Shown one piece after another: positions 9,495-18,343 of a DNA stretch of 64,000 bases (the first letter of the stretch is position 1; the number at the start of each line of letters is the position of its first letter). The stretch covers positions 62,001 to 126,000 of the forward strand of contig NZ_FOOF01000015.1 of NCBI RefSeq assembly GCF_900113115.1. The letters are read 5' to 3'. Below the pieces are notes generated by a model. It saw nothing but the letters and a program-made list of their open reading frames with translations. It did no database searches and had not been told where the DNA came from. This DNA comes from Duganella sp. CF458. Lineage in GTDB: Bacteria > Pseudomonadota > Gammaproteobacteria > Burkholderiales > Burkholderiaceae_D. A program made the translations under genes and the position numbers.

Positions 9495-10801
9495 TCGTCG
9501 GGCCGCCGCACCGGGTCATCGATTCTGAATATTCGCCGCACCAGGCCTTCCAGGGCCACGAATACCCCCTCCACACCGAAGCCGGCGATGAAGGAAATCG
9601 CCGACATTCCGAGCGCCTGATTGCCCAGGAGTCCGCTCTCGCAGCCCGTCGACTGGGAGGAAGGATTGACGAACAAGGCGATGCAGGCGCCGATGGTGGC
9701 GCCAAGCGCCAGTTGCATCAGGGCCAGCGTAAATTCGCGTGGCGACAACAGGCTATCGCGCATCTTGGCCCATAAGCTACGCACCACGGCGGCGCCGGCG
9801 CCCAACACGCCGTAGCACAAGGGCAGCACGGCAGTTCCCACCACCAGCGTAACCACGCGCGCCTGCTCCTCCAGCGCACGTTGCAGGCGGCCTTCTTTTT
9901 CGGTGGGCGCGGCAATCGCCTGCAACGCGCCGCCAGGCGGCATGCGTCCAAACGGGCGCGCCAGAGTGTCATAGCAGGCCTGCCAGGGCAGCAGCCAATC
10001 GCGCAGGTTCATGCCGATCGCGGCCGCCTGTTGCGCCAAATGCTGGCGCCGGGTGCAGAGCTGGTACTCGACCATGCTGCGATCGTGGGGCAAACCTGCC
10101 ATATCGGATTCGGTACAGAACTGCATAGGCGGCGCGGTGCCGCTGGCGGCATGCTTGAGCTCGGCTTCCCCGATTTCCTTGGACAAGGCCGCTTGTGCGG
10201 CTTGCACCGCGTCCAGGTGTTGCAGGATCGCGTTGCCGCCGGCGACGTGCCAGGACATAAGGCAGGTCAACACTAGTCCCACCAGCAGCAGGTAGACCAC
10301 CAGCTTCATGCGCAGGTTGAACCTTGACGCCACCCTGACCAGGCCGGGAAACGCATTGCGGGCCAGGGTCAGGCGCGTCGGTTTGTCCCATTGCGCACTG
10401 TTTTCCGAGCCGGTCCCGCTGGAGCCTTTGCCGAACATCCTGTCGCGCAACCAGTTACGCCAATCCCGCCGGTTGTCCTCACCCACCACCAGCAAGGTGA
10501 AGGCGATGGTCAGGCCCGTCGCCGGGCGTGCTGCGGCATTCAGCCTATCCTTGGCGCATAGCACTTTGACCGCCTGCGCCACACGCTGCTGGTCGTTTTC
10601 GGGCGGCGTCAGGCCGATTGCGCACAGCTCATCGATGTGCGGTTCGCCGTCGTCCTTGTTATCGAGTTTGTGGAGGCTCTTGTCCCAGCGCCCGGAGATG
10701 TGGTCAAGCAGCAGGAAGACTTCATTCAGTTCGCGAATGAAGATGAATTGCTCGATCCGCTGGCGGGCAGTGCCGCCATTCTCGTCAGAGTCGGAAGACA
10801 T
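9491..10801 (-). CDS. Hypothetical four-helix integral membrane protein
   Basis: 436 residues, not recognised. The N-terminal 170 residues are soluble and charged. A transmembrane segment follows (about 172-193, LVVYLLLVGLVLTCLMSWHV), then an extracytoplasmic stretch of about 130 residues with a few cysteines. A C-terminal cluster of three helices (VVTLVVGTAVLPLCYGVLGA; FTLALMQLALGATIGACIAL; MSAISFIAGFGVEGVFVALE) completes the protein. The last helix plus a short basic tail resembles the end of several uncharacterised bacterial membrane proteins, but no motif gives a function. It stands alone, convergent with the zinc-ribbon gene. Real coding is supported by the consistent topology. Confidence 0.75.
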   Translation of the reverse strand: MSSDSDENGGTARQRIEQFIFIRELNEVFLLLDHISGRWDKSLHKLDNKDDGEPHIDELCAIGLTPPENDQQRVAQAVKVLCAKDRLNAAARPATGLTIAFTLLVVGEDNRRDWRNWLRDRMFGKGSSGTGSENSAQWDKPTRLTLARNAFPGLVRVASRFNLRMKLVVYLLLVGLVLTCLMSWHVAGGNAILQHLDAVQAAQAALSKEIGEAELKHAASGTAPPMQFCTESDMAGLPHDRSMVEYQLCTRRQHLAQQAAAIGMNLRDWLLPWQACYDTLARPFGRMPPGGALQAIAAPTEKEGRLQRALEEQARVVTLVVGTAVLPLCYGVLGAGAAVVRSLWAKMRDSLLSPREFTLALMQLALGATIGACIALFVNPSSQSTGCESGLLGNQALGMSAISFIAGFGVEGVFVALEGLVRRIFRIDDPVRRPDD

Positions 10802-10884
10802 CGGCGCCTCCCCGTTGGCAGTTTGTCACTTCATTGTGCGCCTGCCAGTCAGGGGAGGACTTTGCGCTATCTCAAACGTGAACC

Positions 10885-13086
10885 TTATTCACCCGGGCGG
10901 TACTTGCGTTCCAGGTTCTTTTCGATGTCTTCCTTGTAGAACAACACGTCCTTGAACTCGCCACGCGCATACATCTCGGCCTGGTCGCTGAAGTGCGGCG
11001 ATGCCGGATCGCCGCTCTGGCCGCCGGCCAGGATGCTCTTCGCCTTGACCTTGGGGCCGAATTCCACGGCCGCCACAAAGCTATTGCCGCGCTCGCCATA
11101 CATGCGTTTGGTGCGCAGTTGCGACGTCATGCCGTAGGCGGCCAGCGCGCCGTAATTGCCGGACGCGTAAGGCACCGGGATGCTTGGCTTGTTGTCGTCA
11201 AACGGTTGCACGATGTCGCCGGTCAGGCGCTGGAAGCGGTTGATCTCGCCCCAGGGGGTCTTCCAGCTGCCAAAGTCCGCCGCCAGCTTGTTCGACGCGC
11301 GCACCAGTGCTTCCAGGCGCTGCTTCGACGTGAGCTGGGTTTCCAGGTAATCGAGCATCGGGATGCCCTTCTCTTTCGCGGCCCGGCCGTACTGTTTTAC
11401 CTGGTCCTGCAACCAATAGATGGCCACGGAAGTCGGCACCGATGTCAGCGAATAGCGCAGATCCCAATCGCGCAGCAGCGTAACCTGTTCGATCACCGCA
11501 GCCTTGGACAGGTCGCTGGCCGGTGCTTCGTCATAAGCGCGCACCAGTAACGGCAGCAGCGGTTCGAAGGCCGTCAACTGGCTGTCGTAAGCTGCCGCGA
11601 TCAGGCTGTCGATGGTGAAGTCCGTCTTCCCTTGCAGCACGCGCACCGCATGAATGCCGCGCGCGTTCTCGGGGTTGACCGACATATAAGCCGGATAGTT
11701 TTCAGGGCGCGGGCTGAAGGCGCCGGCCGCCGAGAATGGCCAGTTGTTGGTGTTCTGGATCCAGCCGTTCCGTGGATTGAAAAGCTGGATGGTTTCGCGC
11801 ACCTGGTGCAAGCCTTTCCAATCGGTCGCCGGTTCGGCGCCGTCGACCGGTTTGGTGTAGTCGAAACGCGGGTCGCGCACCGGCATGAAATTGCCGTGGA
11901 AGTAGGCGATATTGCCATCCGCGTCGGCGTACACGGTGTTGTTGGAGGAATTGGTGCGCAGCTCCATAGACTTGTAAAAGGCCGGATAGTTGCGCGCCTT
12001 GGTACGGATGAACGATTGCGTCAGCGCCTTCAGCGGCTCATTCATCATGGCCACGGACACCCATTTGCCGTTCTGCTCCCGCACCACCGGACCGCGGTGC
12101 GTGAAATACGCTGTCACGGTCTTCTCCGCCTTGCTGCCGTCGGCGGACTTGTAAGGCAGGCGCACATGCTCGACGAGGAATGGACGCAGCTCCTTGCCGT
12201 ACTGGTAGAAGAACTTGCCGTTCTTCTCGACTACCGTTTCCAGGTATTCGTCGATCACGTCCCCACCGCCGGAGGTGTGCATCCAGCCGATGCGGTCGTT
12301 GAATCCCTGATAGACGAAGAACTGGCCCCAGGTCACCGCGCCATAGGCATTCAGGCCTTCCTGGCTGTTCACATGAATCTCGGGCCGGAAGTAGAACGAA
12401 GTGTGCGGATTGATCATCAACAGCGCATGCCCGGATCTGCTCAGTGCCGGGGCTATGGCAAAGCCGTTCGAACCGCGCGGTTCGTTATCGAGGTCGCTGC
12501 CGGCCGCCGCCAGCGCAGGCGCCGGATGCTTGCTGTAGAACGCCTTCAACTGTTCGATGTTGACGGTTTCGATGTCGCCGCCGATGCTGCCTTCGCTGAA
12601 ACTGAGTGCCATCCAGGGCTCGAAGCGCGCCAGCAGGCGCGGCTGCACCTTCGGGTGGGTGTGCAGGTAGAAGTTCAAGCCGTCGGCCCAGGCCACCATC
12701 AGTTTCTTCAGCCAATCCGGGCTCGCCTTGTACTGCGCCTTCAACTGCTCGGGCGTGATGAAGAGCTTCATGCGCAGGTCCTGGTACAGGGCCTTCTCGC
12801 CTTCCACTTCGGCCAGGCGGCCCATGGCGTTGATGAAATTCAGTTCAATGCGCTTGAAATCATCTTCCGACTGCGCATACATCATGCCGAATACCGCGTC
12901 GGCGTCGGTCTTGCCATAAACATGCGGAATGCCCCATTTGTCGCGCAGGATGGTGACACGCTTGGCAATCGCTTGCAGGCGCAGCACTTCGGCGGGACTC
13001 AATGCACCCGCCGCCTGAGGGGCGGCCGGCGCGGCAATCGCAGGAATGGCACAGAACGCGACCAGCGCGGTACTCAGCTTAAGCAT
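10885..13086 (-). CDS. Penicillin-amidase family (S45) acylase, secreted
   Basis: Periplasmic N-terminal-nucleophile hydrolase, 733 residues. A signal peptide ends near residue 19 (IPAIAA). The proenzyme is predicted to be cleaved at Gly205-Ser206: EPRGSNGFAIAP is the S45 autoprocessing motif, Ser206 becoming the beta-chain N-terminal nucleophile. The alpha segment has the WGIPHVYG start typical of the family, and NPHTSFYFRPEIH and NTVYADADGNIAYF follow the family layout. Members hydrolyse acyl-homoserine lactones, penicillins or other amides; this subgroup is usually annotated as acylase or AHL acylase, but substrate cannot be read from sequence. It lies 3 nt downstream of the ParB-like gene in the same direction. 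Confidence 0.9.
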   Translation of the reverse strand: MLKLSTALVAFCAIPAIAAPAAPQAAGALSPAEVLRLQAIAKRVTILRDKWGIPHVYGKTDADAVFGMMYAQSEDDFKRIELNFINAMGRLAEVEGEKALYQDLRMKLFITPEQLKAQYKASPDWLKKLMVAWADGLNFYLHTHPKVQPRLLARFEPWMALSFSEGSIGGDIETVNIEQLKAFYSKHPAPALAAAGSDLDNEPRGSNGFAIAPALSRSGHALLMINPHTSFYFRPEIHVNSQEGLNAYGAVTWGQFFVYQGFNDRIGWMHTSGGGDVIDEYLETVVEKNGKFFYQYGKELRPFLVEHVRLPYKSADGSKAEKTVTAYFTHRGPVVREQNGKWVSVAMMNEPLKALTQSFIRTKARNYPAFYKSMELRTNSSNNTVYADADGNIAYFHGNFMPVRDPRFDYTKPVDGAEPATDWKGLHQVRETIQLFNPRNGWIQNTNNWPFSAAGAFSPRPENYPAYMSVNPENARGIHAVRVLQGKTDFTIDSLIAAAYDSQLTAFEPLLPLLVRAYDEAPASDLSKAAVIEQVTLLRDWDLRYSLTSVPTSVAIYWLQDQVKQYGRAAKEKGIPMLDYLETQLTSKQRLEALVRASNKLAADFGSWKTPWGEINRFQRLTGDIVQPFDDNKPSIPVPYASGNYGALAAYGMTSQLRTKRMYGERGNSFVAAVEFGPKVKAKSILAGGQSGDPASPHFSDQAEMYARGEFKDVLFYKEDIEKNLERKYRPGE

Positions 13087-13089
13087 GCT

Positions 13090-13938
13090 TTATTGCTCCA
13101 CCAGTTGTGCAATGCGTTCGCGCAGTTCGGCGTTTTCCGCCCGCAGCGCGGCATTCTTCTCCTTCAGTTGCGAGATTTCGAGGCGCAGTACTTCCACCTC
13201 GGTCAGCGGCGCCGGACGTTCCGACGCTTCGTAATGCCCTTCACCTGCATCCTCTTTCGGCGCTTTCGCGGGGCGGTTGGCGGCGCGCTGTTCGCGGATC
13301 TCGCGGGCAGCCTGCTGCAGGAACTTCCGGCCACCGGCGACAGCCGACTTCTGGTCATCTTCCGACAGCGAGGCCACGGTGGCGGCGGCATTGATCGAGA
13401 TCGTACCGGAACGCACGGCTTCCACCAGCTCCGGCGTAGCGCTGCGGGTGATTTTTTCGATCTGGCCCAGGGTATTGGCGCTCAAGCGCGCGGCACGGGC
13501 AATATCTTCGCGTTTGGCTTTCGGCTTTGGCGGTGGCGCCGCTTCTTCGGCTTCCGGGTCGGGCGGCGCAATGGCGGCATCTTCCGCCTTGGCCTGCTCT
13601 TTCACAAGCTGTTCACGCTTGGCGATGATTTCCTGCTGGCGCAGCGCCAGCACACCACGCTGGAAGTCCGACACGCTGCGGCGGCCCAGGTGGTTGTCGA
13701 TCATCCACAGCATCACGTCTTCAATATCCTTGAAGCTCGTGTTCTGGGTGACTTTGTAGGGAATGCCATGCTGCTGGCAGATCGAGTAGCGGTTGTGGCC
13801 ATCGACCAGAACATCGTTCCACAGCACCAGCGCATCGCGGCAACCTTCGGCCAGCAGGCTGCGTTCCAGCGCGGTCCGCTCGGCCTCGGTCAACGGTTCG
13901 ATATAGTCCCGCAGGACGTCGTTAATCTTGATTTGCAT
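13090..13938 (-). CDS. ParB-like nuclease-domain protein with C-terminal coiled coil
   Basis: 282 residues from the ATG at 13938, which has GGAAAGACC as ribosome-binding site; a longer frame upstream lacks one. The N-terminus (MQIKINDVLRDYIEPLTEAE; LVDGHNRYSICQQHGIPY) resembles the ParB/sulfiredoxin-like domain, including the DGHNRY segment equivalent to the ParB CTP-binding GERR box but not identical. A charged Glu/Ala/Pro linker and a helix-turn-helix-like stretch (DIARAARLSANTLGQIEKIT) follow. The protein ends in a clear leucine-zipper-like coiled coil (LRLEISQLKEKNAALRAENA). No parA partner is nearby, so this is more likely a plasmid- or phage-derived DNA-binding regulator than the chromosomal ParB. 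Confidence 0.8.
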   Translation of the reverse strand: MQIKINDVLRDYIEPLTEAERTALERSLLAEGCRDALVLWNDVLVDGHNRYSICQQHGIPYKVTQNTSFKDIEDVMLWMIDNHLGRRSVSDFQRGVLALRQQEIIAKREQLVKEQAKAEDAAIAPPDPEAEEAAPPPKPKAKREDIARAARLSANTLGQIEKITRSATPELVEAVRSGTISINAAATVASLSEDDQKSAVAGGRKFLQQAAREIREQRAANRPAKAPKEDAGEGHYEASERPAPLTEVEVLRLEISQLKEKNAALRAENAELRERIAQLVEQ

Positions 13939-14062
13939 GTGGTCTTTCCAGGGATTCTGCGACCAGCATGCTACAACATTCCGTGACGATTTCAAGCGTT
14001 GTCGGAATTGCCACTACTGGAAGTTAACCAACAGACATGTCATAATAGCGGGCTTCAAGCAT

Positions 14063-14146
14063 GCCCCGGTGGTGAAATTGGTAGACACACCGGACTTAAA
14101 ATCCGTTGGCCGCAAGGCCGTGCCGGTTCGATTCCGGCCCGGGGCA
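14063..14146 (+). tRNA. tRNA-Leu (anticodon TAA)
   Basis: 84-nt cloverleaf with a class II long variable arm. The acceptor stem GCCCCGG pairs with CCGGGGC and A is the discriminator base. The D-arm contains TGGTAGAC. The anticodon loop CTTAAAA gives anticodon TAA. The variable-arm helix is GGCCGCAAGGCC-like and the T-arm is GCCGGTTCGATTCCGGC. CCA is not encoded. It lies between the divergent ParB-like gene and the convergent radical SAM cassette. Confidence 0.97.
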
Positions 14147-14154
14147 CTCTCCTG

Positions 14155-15042
14155 TCAGGCTTCCAGTACCTGAAAACGCAAGGGAATACGCGCCAGCGTT
14201 CCGGTGCCGAAATCCCGCCCGAATGGCAAATCCCGCCGATGCGCATATCCAATGAAGCAATCGCATTTCAAGCGGCTGCATGGACGTTCGCCCACCATCG
14301 AGTCCAGCGAATCGCGGTACAAATTTCCCAGCCGCTGGGGGATGAAATGGCAACGTTGCACCTCCCCATCGCCATCGACGGCAATCACTTCCTGGCCTGC
14401 GGCGCAGGGGCTGCCGCGTGACGGTGCCGGGCGCCGGTTATAAACGAACCAGGGATCGATCGCATCCAGCCATGCCAGGTCGTCCGCCGTGTAGTAGCCT
14501 GGCCCGCGCCGGTCGTAGGCGTTCAGCCAGAGATACTGGCCCGGCGGCAGCGCCGACCGCAGTTCGCGGATGGCGCTGAAATGCTCGCGCATTGCGACCA
14601 CGCCAACGGAAAAGCGTATCCCCATCTTGTCGAGACGCGCGCAACGCTCGATGAACCGTTGTTGCGAAGTCTGTCCAGGGTGATAGGTGCACCACAGCAT
14701 CACCTTGGCCAGATCGACGTGCTCCAGCCAGGACAGCGGTGCTGCCAGATTGGTCTGCACGGATACTTGCTGGACATGCGGCATCGCCGCCAGCGCCTGC
14801 ACCGCCTCGCGGTAATGGCGCCGCACCAGTGCCTCGCCCCACGGGGTGAACTGGATGCGCAGATGGCGCTCCTGCTGCCCCGCCCACGCTACGAAGCGCG
14901 CGACTTCCGCGGCATCCTTTGCCAGCCTGGCGCGGCTATCCTTGCGCTTGGCGAAGGGGCAGTAGCCGCAATCGTAGTTGCAGCTCTCCAGGGTACCGCG
15001 GTACAGCAGCGAAAGCGTCGCCTGGGCTCCGGCGTTCAGCAC
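14155..15042 (-). CDS. STM4011-family radical SAM protein
   Basis: 295 residues from a GTG start at 15042 that overlaps the end of the upstream radical SAM gene; the longer upstream frame would add 56 unlikely residues. Cys21, Cys25 and Cys28 (CNYDCGYC) form the radical SAM 4Fe-4S site. The C-terminal part has additional cysteines (SPCAAGQ, VQRCHF, ERPCSRLKCDCF), which suggests an auxiliary Fe-S cluster like SPASM or Twitch domains of peptide-modifying enzymes. It is the last gene of the five-gene cassette. The reaction is unknown; protein or peptide modification is an inference from the auxiliary-cluster cysteines and neighbours. Confidence 0.85.
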   Translation of the reverse strand: MLNAGAQATLSLLYRGTLESCNYDCGYCPFAKRKDSRARLAKDAAEVARFVAWAGQQERHLRIQFTPWGEALVRRHYREAVQALAAMPHVQQVSVQTNLAAPLSWLEHVDLAKVMLWCTYHPGQTSQQRFIERCARLDKMGIRFSVGVVAMREHFSAIRELRSALPPGQYLWLNAYDRRGPGYYTADDLAWLDAIDPWFVYNRRPAPSRGSPCAAGQEVIAVDGDGEVQRCHFIPQRLGNLYRDSLDSMVGERPCSRLKCDCFIGYAHRRDLPFGRDFGTGTLARIPLRFQVLEA

Positions 15043-16415
15043 GACGCGCCGCCATTGGACATCAGCTCCTGTACGCGCCCGGATGCCAGCCATGGGCCAA
15101 TGGTGTCGGCATAGGCGTAGCCCAGGTCGTTCAGGCGAAGGATGGCGCCGGATCGCTCGGCCAGGCCGAGTGCGTCCAGCTCCCTCAGATCCGGCAAATC
15201 CTCCAGGCATGTGCTGCCGAAACGCGCCGCATAGGCCTGCAAATCGAGGCCGGGATCCGTCAGCAGCGACTGGATCACATAGCGACGCCGCTGTTCGTCC
15301 AATCCAAGCTGGAAGCCATGGCGCGCTTCCATGAAATCCCCCTCTTCGTAAGCGAGATAGCCCTTGATAATGTCCATCGTGCCAGCGCGCCCCACTGCGT
15401 AATCGGTTGAATAATGCAGCCCGCGCGTATAGGAACGGGCGCCGGTGCCAAAACCCACCATGCCGTCGTTCTGGCAGCAGTAGGAAGGACCCGCCTGGTC
15501 GGGAGCATGGGGCGCACGGAACATGCGCATCGAAACCTGCACATACCCCCGCGCGCGGAGGTGGTCGCGCGCCGCGATATACAGTTGCAGGCGGCTGTCG
15601 CCATCGGGAGCCAGCGGGATCGTGTCGAAGCTTCCCGCCGCCCGCCGCTGCGCCAGTTTGCCCAATCCGGTGTGCTGGCGCACGTAGAGCGGATACAGGT
15701 ACAGTTCTTCCGGCATGAACTCCAGCGCACTGTCGATCGAGGCCAGCAGGCTGGCAATCGATTGCCCGGCGATACCGTAGATCAGGTCCAGGTTGAGGGT
15801 CGGGAAACCGGCTTCGCGAATGCGCGCAATGGCGCTGCGCACCGCGTCATTTTGCTGCGGCCTCGCCAATGCGCGCATTTCAGGGGCAGAGAAGCTCTGG
15901 ATGCCGAGGCTGACGCGGTCGATGCCCATCGAGCGGCACACCGCCAGTTTGTCCGCGGTCGCGGTTTCCGGCGAAGCCTCGATGCCGGCGGGAGTGTCCT
16001 GCAAACGAATACCAAGAATGTCCTCGGCGGTCCGCAGCAAGGTCTCAAGCTGGCGTGGCTGCAGGAAGGTTGGCGTGCCGCCGCCCAGTGCGAAGCGGGC
16101 AAACCGCCGCTCTCCCAGCACATCGGTCAGCACCCGCATCTGGCGTACTACCTGGGATACGTAGCGTTCCACCAGCTCGTCGCCGGGATTGGCCATCGCG
16201 AACAGGTTGCAAAAGCCGCAGCGCATCTCACAGAACGGGACGTGGATGTAGCCGAACAAGGCCGAGCGGTCTTCGCCCGCCCACAATGGTTGCAGCGGCA
16301 TGGGCTGCTCCAGGGTCCGGTACGCGGACTTGTGCGGATAGGAGTAGGAATACGCCTGGTACGGCGTTTGCCGCATGCGTTGCGCCAGTGTGCTGGCGGG
16401 GACGGGGTGGTTCAA
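15036..16415 (-). CDS. STM4012-family radical SAM protein (HemN/HemW-like)
   Basis: 459 residues. The radical SAM cysteines Cys62, Cys66 and Cys69 lie in VPFCEMRCGFCN, and the surrounding sequence (GYIHVPFC, FALGGGTPTFL, SLGIQSFS, NLDLIYGIAGQ) follows the coproporphyrinogen III oxidase-like/HemW fold. It is not a housekeeping HemW by context. The TTG start overlaps the TGA of the STM4013-like gene by 4 nt. Members of this family form a conserved unit with the other cassette proteins in Salmonella (STM4011-STM4015) and scattered proteobacteria; their role is unknown. Confidence 0.88.
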   Translation of the reverse strand: MNHPVPASTLAQRMRQTPYQAYSYSYPHKSAYRTLEQPMPLQPLWAGEDRSALFGYIHVPFCEMRCGFCNLFAMANPGDELVERYVSQVVRQMRVLTDVLGERRFARFALGGGTPTFLQPRQLETLLRTAEDILGIRLQDTPAGIEASPETATADKLAVCRSMGIDRVSLGIQSFSAPEMRALARPQQNDAVRSAIARIREAGFPTLNLDLIYGIAGQSIASLLASIDSALEFMPEELYLYPLYVRQHTGLGKLAQRRAAGSFDTIPLAPDGDSRLQLYIAARDHLRARGYVQVSMRMFRAPHAPDQAGPSYCCQNDGMVGFGTGARSYTRGLHYSTDYAVGRAGTMDIIKGYLAYEEGDFMEARHGFQLGLDEQRRRYVIQSLLTDPGLDLQAYAARFGSTCLEDLPDLRELDALGLAERSGAILRLNDLGYAYADTIGPWLASGRVQELMSNGGASC

Positions 16416-17248
16416 GATCGCGTCGCTCCGGGCGAGTTAAGGAAAAAATGCGCGTAAGGGACGTTCCACACGGTTTCATGCGCCAGGCGATGCCCCTGGA
16501 AGCCGGCTTCCCCATATGCGCTGCCGTGATCGGAACAGATGATGACAAAGGTCGGTGCGCGCGCCGCACAGGCGGCCAGCAGCGGTTCCAGCTCGCGGTC
16601 GACATAGCGCAGCGCGGCGGCATGGCTGTCCAGGCTGTCGGCTTTGCAGCCACGCAGGTAGACCCGGTTTGGCTTGTGGATCGCCGCCACGTTCAGGAAC
16701 AGCAGCACGCGCCGCTCACCTGCAGCCTGCAGGCGTTGCTGCGCCAGCGCCGCCTGGTTCGCGGTGGAAGCGGGGGCGTCAACTCCCATCGAGTGCGACC
16801 AGTGGCTTTCGGCGAACATCGACGGCAGGACGCATCCCAACGCGGTCTGTTTGTTGAAAAAACCAACGCCGCCGATGCAGACGGTATGGTAGCCCGCCGC
16901 TGCCAGGCCGGAGGGAATACTCTCCTGTTCGAACACGCAGGTATGCGCGGAAGTCGTCTCGCTGCCGCGAAATGCCGTGGCAAACAGGCGTGGATGCGGG
17001 CCGGGACTGTCCGGCGTCGGCAGGAATCCGGCAAAGAAGGCATGGTGCGCGGCATAGGTGAAACTGGCCGGCGTATGGCGTCGCTCCCAGCCGCCCGGCG
17101 GGAGATGGCGCCCGAGCACGGGCAGTTCACCTGCCTCGTACAATTGCTGCGCGACGTCGTAGCGCAGCGTATCGAGCGTGATGAACAGGATGTCGTGGCT
17201 GCCCACCACCTGGTTCATATCGGGAATGCTGTGTGCCGGCAGAGTCAT
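16412..17248 (-). CDS. STM4013/SEN3800-family hydrolase (alkaline phosphatase/sulfatase superfamily)
   Basis: 278 residues if translation starts at the ATG at 17248, which overlaps the upstream stop as ATGA; a start 18 nt further upstream is possible. The core is a sulfatase-like metal hydrolase: ILFITLDTLRYDV holds the first metal-binding Asp, and IICSDHGSAYGEAG plus GHRLAHETVWNVPYA supply the second-site Asp-His and the final His. The usual C/S-x-P-S-R formylglycine motif is missing, so a Ser or Thr near HTPASFTYAAHHAF may be the nucleophile. No signal peptide is seen, so it acts in the cytoplasm. The substrate is unknown. Confidence 0.83.
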   Translation of the reverse strand: MTLPAHSIPDMNQVVGSHDILFITLDTLRYDVAQQLYEAGELPVLGRHLPPGGWERRHTPASFTYAAHHAFFAGFLPTPDSPGPHPRLFATAFRGSETTSAHTCVFEQESIPSGLAAAGYHTVCIGGVGFFNKQTALGCVLPSMFAESHWSHSMGVDAPASTANQAALAQQRLQAAGERRVLLFLNVAAIHKPNRVYLRGCKADSLDSHAAALRYVDRELEPLLAACAARAPTFVIICSDHGSAYGEAGFQGHRLAHETVWNVPYAHFFLNSPGATRS

Positions 17249-18339
17249 TGCGTGAAGCTTTTCCATTGTGCCGTGTAGGTATCCTGCCCCTGCCAGAGCA
17301 AGCCGGGAAGGAGGTCGCCGAAAGCATTCGCTTCCAGCACATGCGCCTGGCCGCGCTGCGCCACCAGGTCCAGCCCGATGATGTGGCTGGCGGGGAAGGC
17401 CTGCGCCGCCTGTCGTGCGACGTTCTCCAGCGCCAGCAACGACGCGGGGTCGAGCAGGCTTTCGGTTTCGGCACGGCGGCTATCCAGGTGCAGGTTGGTC
17501 ATCATGCGCGTGCCGATGCGGGCCACCCGGTGCGCCGGCTGGCCCGCCAGCGTGAGTACGCGGATGTCGTAGTGGCCATTGCCTGCGCGCGGCTTGGGCA
17601 GCCACCCTTCCGCGTAGGCCTGCTGTTTCGCGAGAAGGTCGAGCAAGGTTCGAATGTCGGCGGCCTGGTGATAGCGGCTCATGCGCTTCGCGTTGTACAG
17701 CCGCGCGCCGCCGGTGCCGTCCACCAGTTGCGCCGAAGTGGTGGCCTGTTCGTCGCCACGCCGGTTGCGGCGGTAGGCAACCACGCCGGATGCACTGGAG
17801 CCGTAGCGGGTCTTGATGAAGGCCCGGTCCAGGCCGTGCTGATCGAGCAAGGAGCGGAAATGATCGTAGCCTTGCACCGTGCCCAGCAACGGCGCAATGG
17901 GCACATGATGCCCTGCGAGATGCTGCTGGCAAGCCAGCTTGTCCGTCATCAGCAAGGCTTCGCCCGGGGAGTTCATGACACGCACATGTGGCATGCCTGC
18001 CAGTTGCTGCTCCAGGCGCTGCAAGGCACCCTCCAGGCCTTTGAACCAGGCGCCGCAGACCGCGATCTCGCCGTGCTCCAGCGGGCCTGGCATAGCGACG
18101 CCATCGACCATGCAGCCGTCGGCCAACAACCGTGCCTGGGCGGCCGGATCGTCGCCGGGAGGTTCCATCTTGAATACACAGGGCCGCTCCAGCATGCCGC
18201 TCAACTTCCCTGGCGCTGCCAGCCAATCGCGCCATTCAAGCACTTCGGCCGGCGGCAAGCCGGCCGAAGTGCGGGCCTGTTGCGTCAGCCGGATGCGTTT
18301 TCCACCGGCTGCGCCCAATAGAACCAGGCGGCTTGGCAA
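17245..18339 (-). CDS. STM4014-family protein with ATP-grasp fold
   Basis: 364 residues from a TTG at 18339 that has GGAGAG seven bases upstream and lies just after the previous stop; an ATG at 18396 or 18375 would overlap the upstream gene. ATP-grasp signatures are visible: LLTDKLACQQHLAGHHVP, then FIKTRYGSSASGVVAY (ATP-binding lysine and glycine-rich loop), YDIRVLTLAGQ, and the metal-binding end GLDLV followed by AHVLEANAFGD. ATP-grasp enzymes join a carboxylate to an amine or thiol through an acyl phosphate, so this is the likely ligase of the cassette. The ATP-grasp call is my reading of the motifs; the substrate is unknown. Confidence 0.83.
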   Translation of the reverse strand: MPSRLVLLGAAGGKRIRLTQQARTSAGLPPAEVLEWRDWLAAPGKLSGMLERPCVFKMEPPGDDPAAQARLLADGCMVDGVAMPGPLEHGEIAVCGAWFKGLEGALQRLEQQLAGMPHVRVMNSPGEALLMTDKLACQQHLAGHHVPIAPLLGTVQGYDHFRSLLDQHGLDRAFIKTRYGSSASGVVAYRRNRRGDEQATTSAQLVDGTGGARLYNAKRMSRYHQAADIRTLLDLLAKQQAYAEGWLPKPRAGNGHYDIRVLTLAGQPAHRVARIGTRMMTNLHLDSRRAETESLLDPASLLALENVARQAAQAFPASHIIGLDLVAQRGQAHVLEANAFGDLLPGLLWQGQDTYTAQWKSFTQ

Positions 18340-18343
18340 TGTC

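Noticed and set aside
11632-13986. 784-codon open frame on the plus strand
   Set aside because: Antisense to the S45 acylase and ParB-like genes, which carry the recognisable domains.
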